DNA of 44,008 nt from Caldilineaceae bacterium (lineage in GTDB: Bacteria > Chloroflexota > Anaerolineae > Caldilineales > Caldilineaceae). A model generated the notes under the pieces. That model had not been told where the DNA came from. It was given only the letters and a program-made list of their open reading frames with translations, and did no database searches. Of this stretch, positions 1 through 6,473 are shown piece by piece; the first letter of the stretch is position 1, and every line of letters starts with the position of its first letter. The stretch is from NCBI GenBank assembly GCA_022821585.1, contig JAJEDI010000067.1, forward strand, positions 1 through 44,008, written 5' to 3'. Made by a program: the position numbers and the translations under genes.

Positions 1-451
1 CAGACGGACTTACAACCGGATCAGACCGCACAGTTCTCTGGGCTACCGGCCGCCGGCGCCTGAGGCCCTCTTGCCTGCCGACCCTGTCCCCGTGCCTGTC
101 GGACTAACATAACAAGTGGTACAAACATCGGGGGCAGGTCAGGTGCGGCTACGCATGCTTCGAACTGAAAGACATTTGGAGGGACAATCCCGATGGCGAG
201 TCTGCGGGTCGGAAAGTCAGCTTAAGTCAGTTGATTCAAGAAGGTCTTGCTCTTTGAGCTTCAGTGCTAGAGCGTGCAGGCCCAAGGCGCTGTCTGCGGC
301 ACATGGCGCGGTTCCGAATTGCAGGGATTGTAGAGCCCTAGTGGGAGATTAAGCTGAAAGGATGAAAAGAGGTGAAGGGATCGGACATGTCGACCTGAGT
401 CGGCTATTTCGTGTCTAAGGGGACTAGGTGTAACTTCACGACCGATTCAAC
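1..451. other. Stretch without a recognisable gene
   Basis: No reading frame here has a recognisable domain or a convincing ribosome-binding site. The only plus-strand frame (116-352) is rich in Arg, Ser and Cys with no hydrophobic core pattern and looks non-coding. No clear terminator or repeat is visible. It lies downstream of the minus-strand regulator that ends at 452. Confidence 0.5.
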
Positions 452-1006
452 TCATCTTTTAATGCCTGCAAGTTCTCGCAGCAACTGATGGCGCAGAAAT
501 TCCGGCTCCGCCAGCAGGTCCGACACGTCTACCCCTAAGGCCCTGGCAATCGTCCTTAGGGTCTTGTACCTCGGCGTCTGTTCACCCTTTTCCAGCCGCA
601 CCAGTGTCACCCGTCCGATGCCCGCCTCACGGGCAAGCGCATCCTGCGACAAACCGGCAGCGTTGCGCAGTCGCCGAATGCGTTGGCCGAGGGCATGCTT
701 TCCCCGCATAGCCATAGCCTCAACAGCCGGGCGATAGGACGCGTCACAGTAGTGACGGGCGAAGTCCCAGGGTATCTCGACCGTCTCGTCCTGGGTCGTC
801 TCCAGAACCATTTCGTACGGGTTGGGCAAGTTCAGGGTCGATAGCGCTGTGCGCTCTCGGATTTCAGGGAGGTCGGAGTAGGGGATGAGCCCCCTGGCTC
901 CGTCGGCGAAGCTCAGTTCGATGCCATCTTTCAGGAGCCGAGCGACCGTCATCATGCGTCTTACTGCATCCCTGGAATTTCGAGCCACTGCAATCAATCC
1001 TTTCAA
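452..1006 (-). CDS. XRE-family regulator with N-terminal DUF2442-like domain
   Basis: The predicted protein has 184 residues. Residues 17-90 resemble DUF2442: a short beta-rich region with RLLKDGIELSFADG followed by GLIPYSDLPEI and a tail ending EIPWDFARHYCDASY. Residues 106-168 form a Cro/C1-type helix-turn-helix (LGQRIRRLRNAAGLSQ, then EAGIGRVTLVRLEKGEQTPR). It is probably a DNA-binding repressor or an antitoxin. DUF2442 proteins are often paired with a small DUF4160 protein, but no such gene precedes it, so it appears to be an orphan or a fused antitoxin. The first start is a TTG at 1006 with a weak Shine-Dalgarno sequence; an ATG at 955 is an alternative that keeps both domains. It lies in a cluster of toxin-antitoxin genes, all on this strand. 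Confidence 0.8.
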   Translation of the reverse strand: MKGLIAVARNSRDAVRRMMTVARLLKDGIELSFADGARGLIPYSDLPEIRERTALSTLNLPNPYEMVLETTQDETVEIPWDFARHYCDASYRPAVEAMAMRGKHALGQRIRRLRNAAGLSQDALAREAGIGRVTLVRLEKGEQTPRYKTLRTIARALGVDVSDLLAEPEFLRHQLLRELAGIKR

Positions 1007-1231
1007 TCTTCACAAGAAAATCCGCTGAACTGTTATCGAGCCATCGCCTGCCATTCTGTCTATCCACAAATCCTGAGGATTTTGATTCAGGCAGTGGCTC
1101 CGCCTACGGCGGTGGACGCAGCACGTTAAAGAACCTGCGTATTGGGCAGGCGTTTTCAGACAGGAGGTGGGCTTTACCCGTGTAGCCAAGGGTGTTCGCA
1201 ACGCTAATGTGGGGCGCGTCGGGATTGGGAC
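1007..1231. other. Intergenic region with a degenerate dispersed repeat
   Basis: This region separates the XRE regulator from the MntA/HepT pair. It holds a degenerate copy (about 1035-1092) of an element seen again at 3225-3288 and 28426-28481. The element has a core close to ATCGAccCTTCGCCTGCC and, 25 to 35 bases later, TGATTCAG. No convincing gene was seen. Confidence 0.4.
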
Positions 1232-1582
1232 TCAGTCTTGGCAGGATTCAGGGGGAACAGACCGTTCCAGCAGGTCGATCAGGGCCGGGAGATCTTGTTG
1301 TACGGTGCTCCAAAGGATATCGAGGTTGATGCTGAAATAGGCGTGGACGAGCCGGTTTCGCATTGCGATGATGCTGTTCCAGGGGATGTCGGCCAGTTCC
1401 TGCCGGGTTGGGTCGGTTACCTGGGATGCGGCTTCGCCGACAGTTTCGATTTCCTTGACCAACGACAGGAGCAGTTGGCGGTCGGTCTCCAGGTCGTCCC
1501 TCACCCGTCCCCGCGCGAACGACATGGCCTCTCGCGCCGCATCGAGCATATGGCGCAGACGGATCGCGTCATGTGCGTGCAT
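1232..1582 (-). CDS. hepT: HepT-like toxin (DUF86 family, HEPN ribonuclease fold)
   Basis: This is a 116-residue all-helical protein of the HepT/DUF86 family, the toxin partner of MntA-type nucleotidyltransferases. The HEPN signature R-x4-H-x-Y is present as R75-NRLV-H80-A-Y82. Upstream is the conserved [13 protein letters not shown] helix with E50 near the predicted active site. HepT proteins act as RNases that are silenced when the partner AMPylates the tyrosine of this motif; Tyr82 is therefore the expected modification site, by analogy. Its start overlaps the end of the nucleotidyltransferase gene by 14 bases, so the two are translationally coupled. Length is normal for the family. The pairing is certain from sequence; toxicity in this organism is inferred. 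Confidence 0.92.
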   Translation of the reverse strand: MHAHDAIRLRHMLDAAREAMSFARGRVRDDLETDRQLLLSLVKEIETVGEAASQVTDPTRQELADIPWNSIIAMRNRLVHAYFSINLDILWSTVQQDLPALIDLLERSVPPESCQD

Positions 1583-1874
1583 ATTGAACTTCAGCTATGT
1601 CCAACACTTTCTGCCGGAAGTAGGGACTCAGGTCCTCAGCAGTCCTCAGGTCGACATTGCGTCCTGCGAACAGCTCAGACAGTGCCAGTTCCATGCCGGC
1701 GACGCCCAGTAGTCCGGGAATGCGGTCCGGTTCGAACTCGACCAACAGGTCGATGTCGCTGTCGGGTCCGAAATCATCTCGCAGCGCCGAACCGTAAAGG
1801 GCGAGCCGTCTGATGCCGTGCTTCTCACAGAAGGCGGCAAGTGTTGTTTCTGATACCGGCAGGTGTGGATTCAA
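1569..1874 (-). CDS. mntA: MntA-like minimal nucleotidyltransferase antitoxin
   Basis: This 101-residue protein has the minimal nucleotidyltransferase motif GS-x10-DxD: G28-S29, then D40-I-D42, with a third acidic residue D75 in NVDLRT. The motif binds metal and ATP. In characterised MntA/HepT modules this enzyme AMPylates the HepT toxin on its tyrosine and so blocks its RNase activity. It is transcribed first, with hepT overlapping its 3' end by 14 bases. The region just upstream (1937-2304) is a scrambled vapBC and DUF6807 remnant, so the native promoter may have been altered; none was identified. Confidence 0.9.
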   Translation of the reverse strand: MNPHLPVSETTLAAFCEKHGIRRLALYGSALRDDFGPDSDIDLLVEFEPDRIPGLLGVAGMELALSELFAGRNVDLRTAEDLSPYFRQKVLDIAEVQYART

Positions 1875-1936
1875 TGTTCCTGTTCCTTGCGGCCACAGAC
1901 AAGCGTCTGGGCCACGCCATCACGAACGCCTCTTTA

Positions 1937-2130
1937 TAGTGAACGTTCTGTGCCCGGCTCGCCGTGCAATTCGGCCAGGATCGTCGAGGTGTCGAAGACT
2001 ACTTGGGCAAGCCTCGCTCGTCTTAAAGCAGATTGCCATGCTCGACAGCAGCCGGCCCCGGCGCGAGCAGAGCGGCGCAGCGTCGGCCAATGGCATGCAG
2101 TTCTTGCGCAAGCAAAGCGGCATCCCGTTT
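1937..2130 (-). pseudogene. Remnant of a vapBC pair (Rv0623-type antitoxin tail plus PIN toxin head)
   Basis: Read on the minus strand, 2130-2071 encodes KRDAALLAQELHAIGRRCAA, a typical C-terminal segment of the Rv0623-like VapB family. After a frame disturbance, 2022-1999 reads DERGLPK and a stop, the usual VapB ending. Overlapping it, 2002-1937 encodes VVFDTSTILAELHGEPGTER and then a stop, the first strand and helix of a PIN-domain VapC with its first catalytic Asp. VapC lacks an ATG or GTG start (GTA is at the expected place) and breaks off after about 22 residues. VapB lacks its N-terminal half, which is replaced by a DUF6807 fragment. Both genes are dead. Confidence 0.75.
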
Positions 2131-2304
2131 GCGCCGCTCGGGCGCGCTCCACTCGATGGGGCCCTGCCAGTGCAGCGTCTGCACCAGCTGCAGATGGTCC
2201 TCCGTCGTCTCCTCGGCCTCCACGTCGACGCCGAGGATGCGCCCCGGCGCGCGGCCTTGGAAGATATCGTTCACGCAGCAATTGCAGGTCGCTTTTTCCA
2301 GCGC
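2131..2304 (-). pseudogene. Truncated duplicate of the neighbouring DUF6807 gene
   Basis: On the minus strand this piece encodes a close copy of an internal segment of the intact DUF6807 protein at 3296-4228. It shares VNDIFQGRAPGRILGVDVEA and LVQTLHWQGPIEW, and the similarity extends back through LEKATCNCC (LEEANYNFY in the intact gene). It starts and ends abruptly, and after APERR runs directly into the vapB remnant. It has no start or C-terminus of its own. It looks like a short segmental duplication of about 170 bp placed roughly 1.6 kb from its source. Confidence 0.8.
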
Positions 2305-2391
2305 GCGGCACCTCAGCCTCATAGCCCACAAGTGCGAAGCGGCGTCCGTTTGAGCCGTGGACCGTCTCCGGCTCAGCAGTCGTCACTTGAC

Positions 2392-2796
2392 CTAACCTTC
2401 AAAGGGATTAAGGAATTCCACGCCAAGCTGCCCAAAGTCACGCACATTTCGAGTGACCACAATCAGCCGGTGAACGGTGGCCGTCGCGGCGATCATCGCG
2501 TCTTCGGCGATCGTGTCCGACCTTCTATGCATGAGCCGTCCCCACTCCCGAAAAGCGGGCGCGTCCATTGGCAAAACACCGTAGGACGCCAGGACTTTGT
2601 CCAGCCAGGCCTCCAACTCCTTCGCTTTCGCACCATCCTGCTCGCGGGTTATCTCGATACCCGCCTGTATCTCTCCAACCGTAACGGCAGACAGGAACAA
2701 CCGCTCCGCCGGCACCTTCGCGATCCAATCGAGGACGGAGCTATGTGGACGGGGACGACGCAACTCCGAGATCACGTTCGTGTCGAGGAGATACAT
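2392..2796 (-). CDS. vapC: VapC/FitB-like PIN-domain toxin ribonuclease
   Basis: This 134-residue PIN-domain protein starts MYLLDTNVISELRRP, the classic VapC/FitB opening. The acidic residues expected to bind Mg or Mn are present: D5, E42 (TVGEIQAGIE), D99 (AEDAMIAATA) and D120 (TRNVRDF). PIN toxins cut tRNA or other RNA. It follows a Phd/YefM-like antitoxin gene after only 4 bases, so the two form one toxin-antitoxin operon with the antitoxin first. Length is normal and no active-site residue is missing. The RNA target cannot be read from sequence. Confidence 0.93.
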   Translation of the reverse strand: MYLLDTNVISELRRPRPHSSVLDWIAKVPAERLFLSAVTVGEIQAGIEITREQDGAKAKELEAWLDKVLASYGVLPMDAPAFREWGRLMHRRSDTIAEDAMIAATATVHRLIVVTRNVRDFGQLGVEFLNPFEG

Positions 2797-2800
2797 AGCG

Positions 2801-3061
2801 CTACTTCACAGTCCAAGGTGTTCGGCGGCGATGCTGTCGGCGCGGCGGCGTAAGTTTATCGGTCCGTGCCTCAGGGGCGAGCAGCAACTCTTTCAAGTCC
2901 GGCCTGGTCATCCCCTCCAGCCTCCGCCACTGCTCGATGGGAAGGAGCACAACAGTTTCGACGCCACGCTTGGTCACGATCTGCGGCCCTTCGGCGAGCG
3001 TGGTATCTAACAACTCGCTGAACCTTGCCTTGGCATCCTGAACCGGCCATCTCCTGCTCAT
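2801..3061 (-). CDS. Phd/YefM-family antitoxin
   Basis: This 86-residue protein begins MSRRWPVQDAKARFSELLDT and continues GPQIVTKRGVETVVLLP, the N-terminal DNA-binding fold of Phd/YefM antitoxins. The basic C-terminal tail (residues 60-86) would wrap the toxin. It is the first gene of the operon with vapC. In this family the antitoxin represses its own promoter, and the complex with toxin tightens binding. A promoter with tandem 12-bp repeats directly upstream fits this. The ATG start has GGGGTG as a Shine-Dalgarno sequence nearby. Confidence 0.9.
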   Translation of the reverse strand: MSRRWPVQDAKARFSELLDTTLAEGPQIVTKRGVETVVLLPIEQWRRLEGMTRPDLKELLLAPEARTDKLTPPRRQHRRRTPWTVK

Positions 3062-3083
3062 GATTCACCCCATTTGCCTATTT

Positions 3084-3138
3084 TCTGACTAGTTGTCTGA
3101 CTAGTTGGAATGCTAGGTTAAACTGCCATCTGTGTCAA
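3084..3138 (-). promoter_or_regulatory. Promoter and tandem operator of the Phd/VapC operon
   Basis: On the minus strand a perfect -35 TTGACA (3133-3138) is followed after exactly 17 bases by TAGCAT as -10 (3110-3115). Immediately downstream, at the expected transcription start, lie two perfect head-to-tail copies of a 12-mer, TCTGACTAGTTG on the plus strand (3084-3095 and 3096-3107). Each contains the palindrome ACTAGT. The position suits an operator bound by the antitoxin; that part is inferred. Confidence 0.75.
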
Positions 3139-3224
3139 GATGGAGACAGACCGGCATGAATGCATTCAAAGCAATCCGGCCTCTGTAATCTGCCCATTCA
3201 CCTGACGAAAATGGCCCCACAGCA

Positions 3225-3288
3225 CTGAAATCGACCCTTCGCCTGCCATCCTGCAAGTCCCCCAAAAAACTTGAGAATCCTGATTCAG
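3225..3288. repeat. Dispersed intergenic element ending in TGATTCAG
   Basis: This element reads ATCGACCCTTCGCCTGCC and, about 37 bases later, TCCTGATTCAG. Closely similar versions, with the same order and spacing within a few bases, occur at 28426-28481 and more degenerately at 1035-1092. All three are intergenic and in the same orientation. The last part is a small palindrome (CTGATTCAG). Function unknown. Confidence 0.5.
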
Positions 3289-3295
3289 ACAACGG

Positions 3296-4228
3296 CTATC
3301 CCCCATCAAACGCCCCCCACATCCCGGCTACATTGGCCTCCTCAGCATCCCCGTCGTGGACGACAAACCGCACGGCAAAATCCAGCACATCGCCCTGCTT
3401 TAGCGCATATCCCTGCCGGGCCATCGGATTCACTGTGAGCGTCCCCCAGTCGGCTACGAACCAGGGGAAGCCCTGGGCGCTGGCGTAGGGGAACAGCGCC
3501 GCGCCGGCTTGCCTGCCCGCGGCGATGGTGCCTGAACAGTCCACCCAGTCCGACACCTGGCCGCTGATGGCGGCGGCTCCGGTGCGGCCTTCGGAATCGA
3601 CCATGGTTGCGCCGCTGGTTACGCGCAGGGGCTCGGTCATGCGCAGTCCGTAGTAGGCGTGGCGGGTCGGGCCGATGTGCAGGTCCCACCCGGCCGGGCG
3701 CAGCTGGGAGCGGACGTCGAAGAGGTTGGCCACCTCGCCGGGGCGGATGTCGATCGTTCTGGTCTCCACCGCCAGGGTGCGCCGTTCGGGCGCGCCCCAC
3801 TCGATGGGGCCCTGCCAGTGCAGGGTCTGCACCAGGCGCAGATGGTCCGCCGCCAACTCCTCGGCCTCCACGTCGACGCCGAGGATGCGCCCCGGCGCGC
3901 GGCCCTGGAAGATGTCGTTCACGTAGAAGTTGTAGTTGGCTTCCTCGAGCGCGCCGCTGGCGTAGGGCAGATAGCAGTTGACGTGGTCGGCGCCGATCCA
4001 GAGCGAGTTGTGGTGCGGATGGTCGAGCGGCGATTCGCTGGTCACGGCGAAGCCGGACGGGGTATAGACCGGGAAGAGGTAGGCGCGAAAGGCGCCCTGG
4101 CTCAGCGCGGTCAGGTCCTTGCCCCGCCAGCGCACGTTGAGCCGGTGCGACTGCGCCCAGGCCCCCTTTGGCAGCGCTACCTGGTCGCCTTCGAGCGAAA
4201 AATTTTGCAAGCCGGTCTGTTCGTCCAT
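3296..4228 (-). CDS. DUF6807 (PmoA-like) family protein
   Basis: This 310-residue protein belongs to the DUF6807 family, often labelled PmoA. That name comes from an old methane-monooxygenase annotation and does not imply that function. The diagnostic DHPHHNSLWIGADHVN stretch is near residues 68-83, and the rest is the beta-rich body of the family (RFVVHDGDAEE near the end). Relatives sit in sugar-utilisation clusters next to Gfo/Idh/MocA oxidoreductases, as here, and are suspected carbohydrate-processing or carbohydrate-binding proteins; the reaction is not established. The ATG has a good Shine-Dalgarno sequence (GGAGG, seven bases away). There is no signal peptide, so it is probably cytoplasmic. 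Part of the gene is duplicated as a pseudogene fragment at 2131-2304. Confidence 0.85.
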   Translation of the reverse strand: MDEQTGLQNFSLEGDQVALPKGAWAQSHRLNVRWRGKDLTALSQGAFRAYLFPVYTPSGFAVTSESPLDHPHHNSLWIGADHVNCYLPYASGALEEANYNFYVNDIFQGRAPGRILGVDVEAEELAADHLRLVQTLHWQGPIEWGAPERRTLAVETRTIDIRPGEVANLFDVRSQLRPAGWDLHIGPTRHAYYGLRMTEPLRVTSGATMVDSEGRTGAAAISGQVSDWVDCSGTIAAGRQAGAALFPYASAQGFPWFVADWGTLTVNPMARQGYALKQGDVLDFAVRFVVHDGDAEEANVAGMWGAFDGG

Positions 4229-4405
4229 GGTTGTACCTCCAGCCTCGGGTTATTTCGTGCCCCGTTGTGTTCTTTGTGGATAAACAACTGTAACCGCTGG
4301 CCGCCGTCGCAACAAACCGGGCGAACCGCATAAGCAATCCAGGCAAACGATCCGCGTCCCGTCTGACTTGCCGCCCATCCGCTCGCTGTTACAATGGAGG
4401 AACGG

Positions 4406-4510
4406 CAGTGGTCAGTGGTCAGTGGTCAGTGGTCAGTGGTCAGTGGTCAGTGGTCAGTGGTCAGTGGTCAGTAGTCAGTAGTCAGTAGTCAGTGGTTAGT
4501 GGTCAGTGAA
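4406..4510 (+). repeat. Tandem 7-bp repeat array (CAGTGGT), 15 units
   Basis: Fifteen contiguous 7-mers run in perfect register: nine CAGTGGT, three CAGTAGT, another CAGTGGT, TAGTGGT and a final CAGTGAA. Short versions of the same 7-mer occur at about 6205-6235, 13142-13168 and 43972-43999, and as an inverted pair in a hairpin at 15201-15240. There are no spacers, so it is not CRISPR. It lies between convergent unknown repeats and no gene. Confidence 0.9.
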
Positions 4511-4559
4511 CAGGGATCGTTAATGGTTGTCTGAAGCGGGCGTTGCAGGGGAAGAATTC

Positions 4560-4800
4560 GGTTTTTCCACGAAGGGCCATTAGGAACACCTTTTGATCCG
4601 CGAAGGCACGCGAAGAGTCGCGAAGAACACCTTCTTTCTAACCACGAAGGGCCACAAAGATTCACGAAGCGCCCTTGAGAGTGAGGCACCCACGAGGGCA
4701 CCCACAAGGGGTGCCCCTACGGTGGGATGGGGCAGGTTGACGCATTTGAGGAGGGCGGCCCTGGGCACCCACGAGGGGTGCCCCTACGGTAGGATGGCTG
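4560..4800 (+). repeat. Intergenic repeat block (CACGAAGGGC and GGGCACCC-hairpin units)
   Basis: From 4560 to about 4680 the sequence repeats variations of CCACGAAGGGCCA and CGCGAAGA. From 4690 there are two hairpin units: GGGCACCC-ACAAG-GGGTGCCC at 4696-4716 and GGGCACCC-ACGAG-GGGTGCCC at 4763-4783, each followed by CCTACGGTRGGATG. The same unit returns at 5915-5945 and about 5982-6027. It is non-coding repetitive DNA. No promoter for the downstream gene could be assigned. Confidence 0.7.
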
Positions 4801-4859
4801 GTTGGGAGAAAATGTCATTGAGCCTTAGAGACTGAAGATTTCCCGGGGGGAATTTGAAG

Positions 4860-5363
4860 ATGCAGAGTGACGCCAAAACGCCAGAAGAGTACCTGACCGA
4901 GCTGGAACCCAAGAGACGCGAGGCCATTTCCGCGGTGCGCGACGTTATTCTCGACAACCTGCCGGACGGGTACGAGGAGGTCATGCAGTACGGTATGATC
5001 TCCTACGTCGTTCCTTTCAGCGCATATCCAGAGACCTACAACGGCCAGCCGCTCATGTACATCGCGCTTGCCTCGCAGAAGCAGTATATGTCGCTCTACC
5101 TCACCAGCGTCTACGCCGATGAATCGGTCTCGGACTGGTTCAGGGAGCGTTATCTCGCGACGGGCAAGAAGCTCAACATGGGAAAGTCGTGCGTCCGTTT
5201 TCGCAAGCTCGAAGACGTCCCCCTCGACCTGGTGGCTGAGGTGGCTGCGCTGACTCCCCTCGACAGATTTGTCGAAGAGGCCAGGGCCTCCCAGGTCGGG
5301 CTAGAGGGGCGGACGGAAGATTCCACGCGAAATCTCTTGACATCACCAGTTCCAGTGGTATGA
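4860..5363 (+). CDS. DUF1801 domain protein
   Basis: This 167-residue protein matches the DUF1801 family, a fold also called YdhG-like. Recognisable features are TPEEYLTELEPKRREAISAV, then DGYEEVMQYGMISYVVP and the QKQYMSLYL strand, with KSCVRFRKLEDVPLDLV near residues 117-135. Members are small cytoplasmic proteins of uncertain role; one relative is described as an iron chaperone-like domain, but that cannot be transferred here. The ATG at 4860 is preferred because a G-rich Shine-Dalgarno sequence (GGGGGG, 4845-4850) sits nine bases upstream; an in-frame TTG lies two codons earlier. It appears monocistronic, with a likely terminator just after it. Confidence 0.82.
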   Translation: MQSDAKTPEEYLTELEPKRREAISAVRDVILDNLPDGYEEVMQYGMISYVVPFSAYPETYNGQPLMYIALASQKQYMSLYLTSVYADESVSDWFRERYLATGKKLNMGKSCVRFRKLEDVPLDLVAEVAALTPLDRFVEEARASQVGLEGRTEDSTRNLLTSPVPVV

Positions 5364-5381
5364 TTTGCGTGCGTCTGGGAA

Positions 5382-5435
5382 GAGTCGCCAAGCGTCTCCT
5401 TTCGGGGTTTAAGCCCCGGCCTGGTCGCTCTTTTT
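5382..5435 (+). terminator. Likely rho-independent terminator of the DUF1801 gene
   Basis: An outer imperfect stem (GAGTCGCCA at 5382-5390 with TGGTCGCTC at 5422-5430) encloses a GC-rich inner hairpin (CGGGG 5403-5407 with CCCCG 5414-5418). It is followed at once by TTTTT (5431-5435). It starts 18 bases after the DUF1801 stop codon. Confidence 0.6.
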
Positions 5436-5543
5436 ATTGTTGGGGATGCCCGAGAATCTTTGAAATACAGATGAATCAGGAATGCCTGAGGTTTCAGGCA
5501 ATTGATCATCGGTGACTCTTTGCATTCCTCGTGAACCCGAAAG

Positions 5544-5840
5544 GTGCCTGATGCAGCGATGATACTTAAAAAGTTCAATGTGCTTGAATTTCTAGATAGC
5601 GATGAAACGGCAGTTGCGTACCTAAATGCTGCGCTGGCCGAAAAAGACCCGGGCTACTTCGCTAAAGCGCTCGGTAACGTGGCGCGTGCCAAAGGGGTCT
5701 CCACTGGTTCCGAAGCAATTGCGGAAGGATGGGAATCTCCTCACCGGACTCTCTCAGACGAAGGCAATCCCCGGATTGACGTACTGTTCAAGGTCCTGGA
5801 GACTCTGAACGCTCGGCTTGTCATCGTAGCGGATAGTTGA
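5544..5840 (+). CDS. HI1420-family addiction-module antidote protein
   Basis: This small protein (98 residues from the GTG at 5544, 93 from the ATG at 5559) matches the HI1420-type antitoxin family. It has FNVLEFLDSDETAVAYLNAA, the KALGNVARAKGV helix and the ending LSDEGNPRIDVLFKVLETL, which is the recognition part of an XRE-like helix-turn-helix. Family members repress their own operon and neutralise a RelE/HigB-like toxin normally encoded just upstream. Here the 180 bases upstream contain no toxin gene, so the antitoxin is an orphan or its toxin has been lost. The middle segment (STGSEAIAEGWESPHRT) is slightly diverged where the family usually has a clear helix-turn-helix. Neither start has an ideal Shine-Dalgarno sequence. 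Confidence 0.78.
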   Translation: MPDAAMILKKFNVLEFLDSDETAVAYLNAALAEKDPGYFAKALGNVARAKGVSTGSEAIAEGWESPHRTLSDEGNPRIDVLFKVLETLNARLVIVADS

Positions 5841-5910
5841 CGGCCTCGCTCGATGCTCTCGGTTGAGTGTAGGAAAGCTCCTGATTCGGGTGCAGTCCAA
5901 ATCAGGGTGA

Positions 5911-6040
5911 GCAAGGGCACCCACAAGGGGTGCCCCTACGGTGGGATTGCGGCGGGTTGAGGCATGTGAGGACGGCGGGGCTGGGCACCCGCGAGGGCAG
6001 CCACGAGGGGTGTCCCTACGGGGGGATGCGGTGGGTTGAG
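5911..6040 (+). repeat. Second block of GGGCACCC-hairpin repeats
   Basis: The unit GGGCACCC-ACAAG-GGGTGCCC (5915-5935) followed by CCTACGGTGGGATTG recurs here, with a degenerate second unit (about 5982-6027) after a spacer containing GGGTTGAGGCATGTGAGGAC. The spacer-plus-hairpin period is about 75 bases and resembles the pair at 4696-4783. It is non-coding. Confidence 0.65.
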
Positions 6041-6096
6041 GCATGTGGGGACGGCGGTCCGGGGCAAGCACGAGGGCACTCACATGGGCACCTGGT

Positions 6097-6240
6097 GTGA
6101 ATATCGACACTCGGTCGACGACGGATGTGGTAGGAGAGGGGGCGTTGCGGGGGCGGAGCCCCCGCACAAGGGAGGGCCGAATAGGCCCGACCGCCCGGAA
6201 CTGCAGTAGTCAGCAGTTAGTAGTCAGTAGTCAGTGGGCA
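6097..6240 (+). repeat. Dispersed composite repeat, copy A
   Basis: This is one of three related copies (others at about 12978-13170 and 43808-43999). The order of parts is: ATCGACACxxGGTCGAC; GTAGGAGAGGGGGCGT; a 9-bp perfect stem TGCGGGGGC-GGA-GCCCCCGCA at 6146-6166; GGGAGGGCCGAATAGGCCC with a second small hairpin; GACCGCC; and a tail of the CAGTAGT/CAGTGGT 7-mer. All copies have the same orientation and are intergenic. No coding capacity is conserved. Confidence 0.85.
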
Positions 6241-6473
6241 GAGGGGGGCGCTTTCCTTGCCTTGGCGTTGATTGGGGGACTGGAAGCGGTTCTGTTGCTT
6301 CCTGAGGTATAGGAAGGCTCACCTCTGTTTTGGGATGCAGTTGCCCCTTTAGGCGACTTGTCTTTGGGGCGGGGATACCGCACAATATCTTCTGTTCGAC
6401 ACACATCTCTCCAGGTAGTTCAGACAGTCAACACAACCGCGTCCGCGGGCAAACGCAGGAGGAGAAGAACAGC

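Noticed and set aside
116..352. 78-codon frame at the start of the window
   Set aside because: No ribosome-binding site, no domain, and a composition unlike the neighbouring genes.
4406..4510. CRISPR-like tandem repeats
   Set aside because: The repeat is 7 bases long and contiguous with no spacers, and there are no cas genes in the window.
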